This document shows, piece after piece, positions 56,041 to 64,000 of a DNA stretch of 64,000 nt (position 1 is the first letter of the stretch; every line of letters begins with the position of its first letter). The DNA comes from Apricaphanius iberus (lineage: Eukaryota; Chordata; Actinopteri; Cyprinodontiformes; Aphaniidae): NCBI GenBank assembly GCA_028564705.1, contig JAPXFQ010002854.1:124001-188000 (forward strand), read 5' to 3'. The notes beneath the pieces were generated by a model, which made no database searches, had not been told where the DNA came from, and was given only the letters and a program-made list of their open reading frames with translations. A program made the translations under genes and the position numbers.

Positions 56041-57207
56041 CTGAACAGATAAAAAAGAAATACTGCTAGTAATCAAGTACAGTAATTCTCAATGTATAAC
56101 TTTAGTGGACAGTTACACATGACGATAGCTAAAATTCATTTTAAGTTTTTGTTGGTTAGTTTGCACATTTATTTAAAGGTGAAATGATTATGATTAGGGA
56201 TGCACAGATACCGATACTTGTACTGGGTATCGGGCCCGATACTGTGTAATGTACCCCTATCAGTATCAGTTATAGTTCACCGATACCATGAACCAATACC
56301 ATAAATGTGGAAACTCTGCAATAATTTCACAGAAAATGTTAATCGACAACTTGGAAACAGAACAAATTTGCATTTTTCTCAGGCCGTTTTCTGGCACTCC
56401 CTAAAAGAACAGTCTTTAATTATAAATGGCAGTGACTTAATAGAACATAAAATGTTTTAATTTCCAAACAAAACTATGACTTAAATGTTTTCATCAATTT
56501 TGAAAAGTAAACATTTGTTGAAAAAGTATATCTCTAAAGAAAAGCAGAACCAAATATCTTTCTTTTCCACTCCCACAAAAAGCTATACAAATCCATTTCA
56601 AAATTATATAGGCTAAGATGTTTACCTTTGTAATGATTTATTTGCAAAAGAAATGTAACAAAGATGACACTTTGCATTTGTTTTGCGATTCTGTTTAAAA
56701 ACAATGTAAACATTTCCTTTGCAATATCTCATATATTTTTCAAATGATTTGCAGGACTGTCTCTTGTCTATTAAGTCGATTTCACGTTTAAGTTTAAGAT
56801 GATAAAGGTCAGTCTTCTAAAAGGGCATACGAAATTAAACTAATGCAATGACTTGATCCTGGCAAAATGTTCATTCAGAAGTTTTAAGAAAGTGGTAAGT
56901 TCTTTTGATAATTAAGTGTGAGAATTGCGTGTCTTCTTGCATATAGTAACGATCTATGATTAATTTCTCCACTATGCTGTTCTTTTGTTGTTGTTTTTTG
57001 TATTGCAGACTTTTATTATATAATTTCTACTCCGTTTATCGTTTTCCATTTTGATTTGTTTACTGAAATGTCCTCGCTACCTCGAATCTTAAATAAATCG
57101 TCAAACACCCAAGGTAGAGTAAAGGTAAACCCAAATATTGCCAAACTAAGCTAACTGTAGCTACCAATACCACGTAAAAAAACAACCATAATATTCGTTG
57201 ATCTCAC
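56041..57207. other. lancl2 intron 1
   Basis: 1167 bp. From 56195 it holds the left end of a hAT-type MITE; the rest is AT-rich and shows no gene. Confidence 0.7.
56195..56310. mobile_element. Left end of hAT-type MITE (TAGGGATGCA family)
   Basis: Begins TAGGGATGCACAGATACCGAT and continues with repeated cgatac words (gggtatcgggcccgatac). No right end (tgcatccct) follows in the window, so it is truncated. Confidence 0.55.
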
Positions 57208-57372
57208 CTTTCCTTCAGCGTCCAGCGGCTCATCTTGATCCGACTCGGCTCCGGAGTTTGAGGCTGCCATACCTTGTTCACAGTCAGCATAGTGGTTTGG
57301 GAAAGAACGCTCCTCCATTTCAGCTTCTGTAGCTGAAATCAACTTCATCCGTTTGGACATGTTTTCCCCCAT
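57208..57372 (-). CDS. lancl2: lancl2 exon 1 (start of LanC-like protein 2)
   Basis: The exon encodes 55 residues, MGENMSKRMKLISATEAEM, EERSFPNHYADCEQG and an acidic DQDEPLDAEGK, and ends in phase 0 at donor AAG|GTGAGA. The MGExMSKRxKL...EAEMEERxF start is specific to LANCL2, where Gly2 is N-myristoylated and the following basic residues help bind membrane; both features are kept. I chose ATG 57372 because it matches the family start and has a strong context (GCCATGG). An in-frame upstream ATG at 57429 has a weak context and would hide Gly2. LANCL2 belongs to the LanC-like family of zinc proteins, which are reported to add glutathione to dehydrated residues in proteins. The gene runs leftward through exons 2-4; later exons are outside the window. 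Confidence 0.95.
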
Positions 57373-57745
57373 GGCTACGGCAACTCGGCAGTAACAATAA
57401 TCCTCGGAGACGCTGTATGGTGATGACATGGGTTAAAACTTAAAATTGTTTTATTTGTTATTTTTAAACAATAAAAACCAGCAATCAACTACCAACAACA
57501 ACTAATACCAAAAAGTCAATGCACTTTTTGGTAATTGAAATTTCGTTTTAGAAGATAAAATTTCAAAGGGAAAAAACATATGCTTCTTTGACTTCTAATT
57601 TAAAAAACAATAGCAGAAAAAACAACAGATAACTTTTATTATTATTATTATTATTTTGAAATGAAAGAAACAAAATCGAGAACTTGGGAGTTTTTGCAGC
57701 TCAACAACAGCCAGCTAAACATTCGACTTAGAGGAGACACTGGAC
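57373..57745 (-). promoter_or_regulatory. lancl2 5' UTR and probable promoter region
   Basis: Immediately upstream of the lancl2 start on the minus strand. No TATA box or CpG-rich core could be pinned down, and the region contains an ATT repeat (57638-57655). The transposon at 57746 limits the native upstream sequence to under about 400 bp. Confidence 0.35.
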
Positions 57746-57894
57746 CAGGGGCCTGTACCATGAAGGTAGCTGAACAAACTCGGAGTTACAGGATTGGTTT
57801 TGAGTCGACAAAACCAAACCGATGCAATCAGGCTTTATTGGTACCATGACGCAGCTCATCAACTTTCTCTGTCAACTCAGGCTTTGATCCTTAA

Positions 57895-58783
57895 AGGAGA
57901 CATATTAGGAAAAAATCCCTTTTCCTCGGATTTGGGTTGTTAATGTGTGTCTCTGGTGCATATACATGCATATAAATTTTGGGGGAAAACATCCATGCTG
58001 TTTTGAGTGAGATATGATTTTCTTAATTGTTCCTGCATTCAGTCTCTGATTGAGCTGTTCAAAATCTGTCCGGCTTTCTACATCAAACTGAGCTGCTGAG
58101 AACTGGTCAGACGACGTGAGATCTGCCGCAGAAGAACTGCACAGGTTAGATTTATTTTTGATGGTAAAATGCTGGAGGTAAGGGCGGGGAAGGCTGAAAA
58201 CCTGCCGCCGCACGGAGCTCAAAGAGCGGGTTCTCTGCGGTGCTAGAGAGCTGGAGTCAGCTGATGGAGCTGGAAGGCTTTAGAATCGCGTCTCAGGAAG
58301 ATATCAGAGTGCAAGGTAAGCAGTTATCTATTTTTTTAACTTTAAGTCATTTCTTCAATAACCATTTAGAAGTATTTTAGCTGAATTCTCTGAGTATCAG
58401 GAAACATTGGGGAGTGGAATTATCAGAATAAAAATATTTTGAATTAATGTTTAATTAAATTTAAAATACTTTATTGAACACATGAGGGGAAATTCAGTAG
58501 TTTACAGTACAACCTGTCCACAGATCCAGGTCACTGAAGAGCAGTGCTCCCATCTGTATATTATTATTAACACCGACAGAGTAATTGCAAATAATTGCAG
58601 CTCATTAATATGTAATGATCAGCAGAAAACAGCACAATCTGCAACAGGCTGAAACAGAAAGAAATACAGGTTGGTAACTATTGTTTCCTACAAGTTATTT
58701 CCAGGAAACAACTTCAGAAACATGTTTTCTGGAACTCTTAGACCTATTTTAAATTGTGGAAAAATAGTCATAATATGTCTCCT
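57895..58783. mobile_element. TTAA-flanked MITE
   Basis: Ends AGGAGACATATTA and its reverse complement, flanked by TTAA at 57891-57894 and 58784-58787. 889 bp, no transposase. TTAA fits piggyBac or Kolobok. Near 58497-58540 it holds a segment shared with the unclassified element at 16360-16430. Confidence 0.82.
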
Positions 58784-58857
58784 TTAAGCTATGATTAATC
58801 CACACGCGCGTGCACATAAAAGAGTGACGTCGACACTGAACAACCAATCGTGTTCGA

Positions 58858-59023
58858 TATGGATAGATCGAGAGGTAGGCGATATACTTTTCAGCAGAGG
58901 AGCACGAGATAATTCTTCAGAAATATGAAGAATATAGAAGTATTTTTCAAGCACGCAGTAACACTGTATCTGCTGCCAAAGCAAGAGAACAATCTTGGAG
59001 GAAAATTGCTGGTTGCGTTAATG
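58858..59023 (+). pseudogene. Harbinger Myb/SANT-like DNA-binding protein, first exon
   Basis: Starts MDRSRGRRYTF, then after a one-base shift reads FSAEEHEIILQKYEEYRSI and SAAKAREQSWRKIAGCVNA, ending at a gtaggt donor. The pattern FTxxExxxLxxxYEEYxxI...KAREEAWxxIAxxVN is the trihelix/Myb-like domain of the second Harbinger protein, which brings the nuclease to the nucleus and the element ends. The shift makes it inactive; later exons were not found. Confidence 0.75.
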
Positions 59024-59297
59024 CGTAGGTTAAACAATTAATGTACATTTATGTAGGCTAATCATATTAAAAATATATATTTAAAATCATTATTAACAGG
59101 TAGCTACTGCAGACTACTGTATAATAGATTTCTAAGTGTGAAATATGCTTTTTTTAAGAAGAAAAAAAATGAGTGTGAAATGTTAAATTTGTTCATGTGA
59201 TGTCACCCTATCAAGATATCTTACTGGCAATTTTATAAAAGCCCTCTTTTATGGACATGGTCGATAAATGTTCAGAGAACACAATGAAGCTATTTAT

Positions 59298-59651
59298 TTA
59301 CCCCTGCAGAGCGAGGACCACCTTTCGAATGGTTTGACAGACTGTGTTTTTCCCTAGATTCTCTGCATCCCCGACCGCATAAAAGTATGTACAACTTGCA
59401 AAAAACTGCAACGCAATACATACCATTTGCGGTACAGTAAGAGCATGGATTCGTCGAGTCACATTTGTTATGTGCAGCTCACGAAGTTCACAAAGATAAG
59501 ACATTCCTTCCACGGAAAATCTGTATCTTTCATACAAGTAAGCATGAGGAAAGTCAAATGGATTTTGTCTGTCCTAAAAACTCTTTCTCTACGAAGTGCT
59601 AACAATTTGCGCGGAGATGTCCACAGGATTTGGGAGAAAAGGTGAAGCCAT
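59298..59651 (-). pseudogene. HARBI1-like nuclease, first exon
   Basis: Starts MASPFLPNPVDISAQIV, is broken by stops and a shift in the LRRERVFRDRQNPF region, then continues DFPHAYLYERYRFSVEGMSY, LCELRELHIT, TRRIHALTVPQMVCIALQF and FYAVGDAENLGKNTVCQTIR. This is the N-terminal and HTH part of HARBI1-type nucleases. A donor-like ggtaaat follows. The DDE exons are not present between here and the Myb gene. Confidence 0.8.
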
Positions 59652-59840
59652 TGCAACAGAGAACAGACGCTGGAAATTAGTTACATCACCTACATGTTTC
59701 TTTGCTAACAGCTGATTGGTCAAACTTCAGTCTGAGATCTTGAACATAACCTACCCCGGAGCAGGTTAGCCGTGCAGCGTAAGATACCATGGCAACGAAC
59801 ACCGATTAAAGGCGAGCTACTTTCATAAAACCCAGGGTTG

Positions 59841-60419
59841 GTGGAAACTAAGCTGAAACATAGCTGGGGTTCCGTTCCAGAAAGCAGGTTATGTAACCGG
59901 ATAGGTGCGAGGGTAAGTTTGTGGATAACATAAATTTTCGGTTCCTATAACGGCGGTATCTTTCAAGGTATGTTAGTAACCATAGCAACTTAATCTCTGA
60001 TCATAGCCTGCTACGGACCAGGTTGTGTTCTGGTTTAAGTCTAAGTTTGTTCCAGACAGGGTTCTGAGCTTGGCATGAACTTTTAAATTACGATCCTTTG
60101 GCCGTTGAAGCACAGTTTATACTATATTTTGTCAAAATAACTTTAATTTTGTCAACCAGAAACTGTAGGAAAAAGCCCATAACATGTTGCAAACAATCAA
60201 AAACTATTTCACAAACATATTACTAACGATTACTAAAGAGTATTTCAAATAAGATTACAGAACACATTGTATGCAGCTAATTAAAATAATCTGAATTGTG
60301 AAATAATGACTACTGCTAAGTGCATTAAAATGCCATTAACTGACAGAAATGATAGTTGTTTAATTAGAATATATTAGTATATGTTGTAAACTTACATTTA
60401 ACAAAGTCACTGGAAGAAA
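59841..60419. other. AT-rich DNA without gene
   Basis: The first 200 bp (tggggttccgttccagaaagcagg, taaccggataggtgcgagg) look like another Harbinger-type flank. Nothing coding was recognised. Confidence 0.3.
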
Positions 60420-60560
60420 GATGATGTAGTGCCCCCAGGAAAACTATGAACGACTGCTCAGACTTTACAGAGCCAACTCCTCAGCTACAGTGAGGGGAGA
60501 TGATGGTGGCCCCTCACCAGTTAGACAGGCCTCAACCTTCTTTTGATTAGCTGCATAATA
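60420..60560 (-). pseudogene. Harbinger Myb-like protein C-terminal fragment
   Basis: The minus strand reads NQKKVEACLTGEGPPSSPLT then VAEELAL and a stop. It resembles the KTGGGPPPxPLTExEELAL linker found in fish Harbinger accessory proteins. Short, with two stops; it belongs to another Harbinger copy. Confidence 0.5.
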
Positions 60561-61656
60561 GGAAGAATGCACAAAAAATACTTAAAAGCCCTACATCTCT
60601 CTAATAATTATTTTTGATTTCAATCTTACCATTTTGACTTAAGAAAGAGTTCTTTTGGATTCAGAAGGATTGCATCTAATTAACTTAAAGGTCAATATAT
60701 GTCTTAAGTCAATGTACAATATTATTGTAAACCCAACATATTGGTTACAAAAGAAAGTAAGTTTTGAATAATGATCCAACATACAGGAACAAATTTTAAA
60801 TTATGCATTATATCCTCCGGCATCACTTGTCCTCAACTGGGAATAAGGGGTAGAAAAAGAATACCAAAAAATTAAGATTGTTGAGAGTTAGTTTATTTAA
60901 GGCTGATTACTCCAATAAAGCTGAACCAGTAGGAATGCTGTTATTCAAGTTCAAGTCCAGTGTAACGTTTTAACCTGAAGAGGGCAGTCCACTGATGTTA
61001 TATTTGTTACTATTTTTTTACTAAAATTTACTAAAACAATGAAAATAATGAATAGTTTTCATAATGATGGGCTTGAATTCCTCATAGGTCAGCATTAGTA
61101 CTTCCAACTCCATTTGTTAATCCGGATAATATTGATCCGGATTTAGTAATACTTTTTTTTTTTTTTGCGATCCGTGATCAGGTAATCCATCTTACTTTTG
61201 AACCAGTTTTTCAAAGCAACATCAGAGTGGATCAATCTGACCCAGATAGGAACTTTTCAGGATCACCAAATCTGGATGCTTAAACAAGATAGGAAATCAC
61301 AATTTAGAACTATAGATATGTAAAGAGCAACAAGTTGAATAGCCAGCGTGGGGTCAATATAAATTTATTTTTATTTTAAACGAAAACACACATAAAAAAA
61401 GAAAAAATAAACCCACCCCATCCCCTTCCAGTAGTCTGCTCATCTGAGACCTGACACCCACAAACACTGTACATTGAGCATATTTATAACTAGTTTCAAA
61501 TATATATGTATTGAATTCAATAAAAAGACTTGATGTCTTGTGTAATGTAATGTTGCCATTCTTTGCATTTTTTTGGTTATTCTGTAATCATTGCATGCAT
61601 CACTGATAACTATTCTAAAAACAAAATATTTTGTATTTGATATTTAATTGTGATGA

Positions 61657-61687
<31 letters not shown>

Positions 61688-61814
61688 AGTGACAGAATAA
61701 AATGTATTGTTTTTGGTCAATTTTCACAGCTGTTTAGGGGATTATTTTATGAGGCCAAACTCTTTCTACTTTGCGTTAGGCCTATAATGACAGGCTGAAT
61801 ACTTTAAAACCTAC
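60561..61814. other. AT-rich DNA; TA repeat; unassigned MITE-like part
   Basis: No gene. 61120-61280 has paired ggatccgg / atccggattaac words of a decayed element end; a TA repeat lies at 61661-61686. Confidence 0.35.
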
Positions 61815-61979
61815 CTAATCACTAAAGCCCGACCGATGAACAAATAAAATTAAAACTGTATGAATAAATAGGATATGTTGTAAGATACTGCATGATCGAA
61901 ATATAGTATTATTTGACATATTTTTTAAGTTTTCATTACATTTTGGGCATGAAATCCACGCTGAATCCCCTTCTGATGG

Positions 61980-62375
61980 GATCAGTTTAATCCAGATTTT
62001 TTTGATCAAAGTGATTGTAGCCATTGTAGTAACTTTAGTCAACTGGGGTATCTTCTTGGTTCTAGTGAGAACACGAGCAGCAGCATTCTGGATCAGCTGC
62101 AGTTGTCTGATTGACTTTTTTAGGCAGACCTGTGAAGATACTGTTACAGTAATCAAGTATAAAGATAAATGCATGGATGAGTTTTTCTAGGTCTCCTTAT
62201 GTCATCCTGGAAATGTTTCTCAGGTGATAGAAAGCTGATCTTGGTATTGCCTTTATGTGACCCTGGAGGTTCAGGTCTGATTCCATTATTACACCTAGAT
62301 TTCTGGCCTGGTTGGTAGTTTCTAGTTGGGCCTGTTTAAGCTGATAACTGATAAAAATAATATCCTGCATACATA
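61980..62375 (-). pseudogene. L2-type LINE, reverse transcriptase C-terminal part
   Basis: The minus strand reads QLETTNQARNLGVIMESDLN, then LQGHIKAIPRSAFYHLRNIS, and further on LQLIQNAAARVLTRTKKI. This is the post-palm L2 region found in copies A-C. The 3' end beyond about 61980 has been replaced by other repeat DNA. Confidence 0.75.
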
Positions 62376-62384
62376 ATCTCTCAA

Positions 62385-63195
62385 TCACCGAATTAAATAT
62401 TAAAATAGCTACATTAAATATTAGATCTCTATCAGGAAACTCTCTCCTAATCAATGATTTTATCATCACACAAGATATACATACACTGTTTCTATCAGAA
62501 ACCTGGTTAGATGTGAATACAGAACAAGCTGTACTAATAGAAATGTGTCCCACAGATTATTACTTTATTAGTAAGAGCAGAAAAAAACAGAAGAGCCGTA
62601 GGCCTCTTCCATAACTCTCTAAGCCTTATAAAGGTATCACTTGGTGAATTTAATTTAATAATTTAATTCCTTTGAATATCTGGCTGCTGAGACAAATGAG
62701 CCAAACAAAGTCCTATTTCTAAACATATATAGACCACCAAAACCTCAAGCAAACTTTATTCATAACTTCAATTACCTTTGCTCTATATTTTGTATAGACT
62801 ATGACCAGTTAATAATTGTGGGAGATTTCAACATCCATATTGACAACCCCCAAGATAGAGGAACATAAGCATTATATGATACCCTCCATAACTTCGACTT
62901 AACCCAATACATTAATGAACCAACACACAACCGGGGACACACTCTGGACCTACTTATTAGCAAAGACTTAAATGTATCCAACATCGTGGTCACTGATATT
63001 GCAATATTTCTGTATCACATTTGAAAGCACCATCTTAGTTAAAATATTTAATCACAGTAAGACCACTGTTAAAGTGCTTCCTCAATGGAAATGCGGCCAA
63101 AAACTTCAAGCTGATGTACACTCCTACCTTATCCAAATTCCCAACATCCACCAACACACATTCAGTAAACAATCTGACTGATACATTTCTTGGAG
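62385..63195 (+). pseudogene. L2-type LINE, endonuclease part, inverted relative to its 3' part
   Basis: The plus strand reads IKIATLNIRSLSGNS then LLINDFI, TLFLSETWLD, and, after shifts, LIVGDFNIHIDNPQD with HNRGHTLDLLISKDLNVS and TDIA. These are the APE-type endonuclease blocks (NIRSL, SETWL, GDFNIH, TLDL) of L2 LINEs. The part after 63010 looks like the linker before the RT. It lies head-to-head with the RT piece at 61980-62375. Confidence 0.75.
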
Positions 63196-63199
63196 TCCT

Positions 63200-64000
63200 G
63201 TTCTCCACTCATTGTGTCACTGTGTCCACAATACAGCCAAGTGAACTCCAAAGTGACACTGAGCTTGCTGCATTAAAGAAACAAGTTAAAAGATTACAAC
63301 AGAAGGTGGCACAAAGAGTTATTGGCCCAGATACCACAGCAAAACCAACTACAGTCACGACGGTGAAGGCAAAGCAAAAAATGTATCCACCCAACCAAAA
63401 CAGACAACAGCCAGATGAGCAGTTCTGCTATCAATGTCGGAAAAAGGTAATTACATGGCTAAGTGCCACAATCCTGAGAACCACACCAAAGTAATCAGGA
63501 AGCCCATCCAATCACTAAAGACAATAAAAGGTAGTCAAAGTACTGAAACAAGTACTACTCCAAATAAACGTTCAATGTCAAGCAAGATTGAACGAATCAC
63601 CCCACTGCAGCTGGAATCCCTGAAGGTCTGATTGGATTACCCAGTCTTTGCACCTATAAAGATCATTGGACAGTCCTGCGATGCCCTATTTAACAGCAGA
63701 TTTCAATTCACCATTATCTTTGAGTCTTGATATAAAAAACATTTGTCCTCTGTCCCTGTGCATCCAGTCACTGGTCTCGACCTCTGGGATTTAAGCGATT
63801 CAAATATCAGTTACCCCTATCGCAGCTATGTGGTGGTTGAGTTTGAATCCCCTGCCAAAGTTGCTGGCACAATCACGCTGTAACTGTGTTAGCCCCAAAA
63901 AGTCCGAAAAAAGAACATGTTCCAGTGATTGTGGGCACAAACACCAGCCACATGCGCAACCTGGTAAAGCAATGCCAACAAAGGGGCTTGGACATCGCCA
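63200..64000 (+). pseudogene. Ty3/gypsy-type gag end and protease, runs off the window
   Basis: A leucine-rich helix (ELAALKKQVKRLQQKVAQ) is followed by a zinc knuckle FCYQCRKKGNYMAKC (63421-63465, across a frameshift) in which the usual His is Asn. A basic linker follows, then a retropepsin-like region: the ALxDSG catalytic block is altered to ALFNSR, followed by FTIIFES and, after a stop, SVPVHPVTGLDLWDLS, YPYRSYVVVEFE and VIVGTNTSHMRNLVKQC. Loss of the protease Asp, stops and a shift show decay. It is an old LTR-retrotransposon copy; its reverse transcriptase would lie to the right. Confidence 0.7.

Larger units (their letters stand above)
57746..59840. mobile_element. Harbinger element with both genes, decayed
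   Basis: Left end ggggcctgtaccatgaaggtagct and the right end agctactttcataaaacccaggg are imperfect inverted repeats, so exact borders are uncertain. Inside are a Myb-like gene (plus) and the first exon of a nuclease (minus), facing each other. A TTAA MITE is inserted at 57895-58783. Confidence 0.6.

Overview
This is vertebrate nuclear DNA, almost certainly from a teleost fish. Spliced exons with GT/AG borders are scattered through large AT-rich introns, and the introns are packed with a typical fish transposon mixture: L2, Rex1-like and L1-type LINEs, Kolobok, Harbinger, Tc1 and hAT elements, tRNA-headed SINEs and a Ty3/gypsy fragment. There is no prokaryotic gene organisation.

The one host gene I recognise is lancl2 (LanC-like protein 2), on the minus strand. 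Four coding exons are visible with matching splice phases: exon 1 (57208-57372), exon 2 (55923-56040), exon 3 (48079-48286) and exon 4 (24137-24284). Introns are about 1.2, 7.6 and 23.8 kb, and the last intron runs at least 24 kb to the left edge. Later exons, including the zinc-site part of the LanC domain, are outside the window. Most of the window is therefore the inside of this one gene, and nearly all of it is mobile DNA.

Layout from left to right. 1-3349 is a decayed L1-type LINE. 5188-10877 is a three-level nest: an L2 LINE (minus) split by a hAT-type nonautonomous element (8-bp duplication), itself split by a second L2-type LINE (plus) whose 3' UTR carries an antisense piece of 28S rRNA. 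12002-14657 is a THAP-Kolobok transposase gene, cut at its first splice donor by a small Harbinger element. 14821-17999 holds L2 fragments around an unclassified element. 20330-23019 is a hAT-type element containing a broken Tc1 copy, and 23331-23943 is a clean sibling of the nested hAT-type element. 26700-28879 is a Harbinger element with an uninterrupted transposase reading frame. 28993-37691 is a second Kolobok transposase gene, split by a hAT-type element (with a Rex1-like LINE inside) and by an L1. Next to it, in convergent orientation, lies a gene remnant for a P2X7-C-terminal-like cysteine domain (38176-39000). 40319-47889 is a patchwork of SINEs, L2 ends, a TTAA element, a 118-bp satellite, tRNA-like repeats and two tandem perfect-copy hairpins. 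49560-50338 is a hAT-type element sitting in a TA repeat. 52926-55793 is a C-rich (plus strand) retroelement in minus orientation, with a poly-A tail and a 15-bp target duplication. Right of lancl2 exon 1 come a Harbinger element with both its transposase and Myb-like genes, L2 fragments in inverted order, and a gypsy gag-protease fragment running off the right edge.

The strongest candidates for something new are the 28S-carrying LINE, the GC-rich L1-mobilised-looking retroelement, the Kolobok/P2X7-domain pair, and the duplicated 94-nt hairpins.
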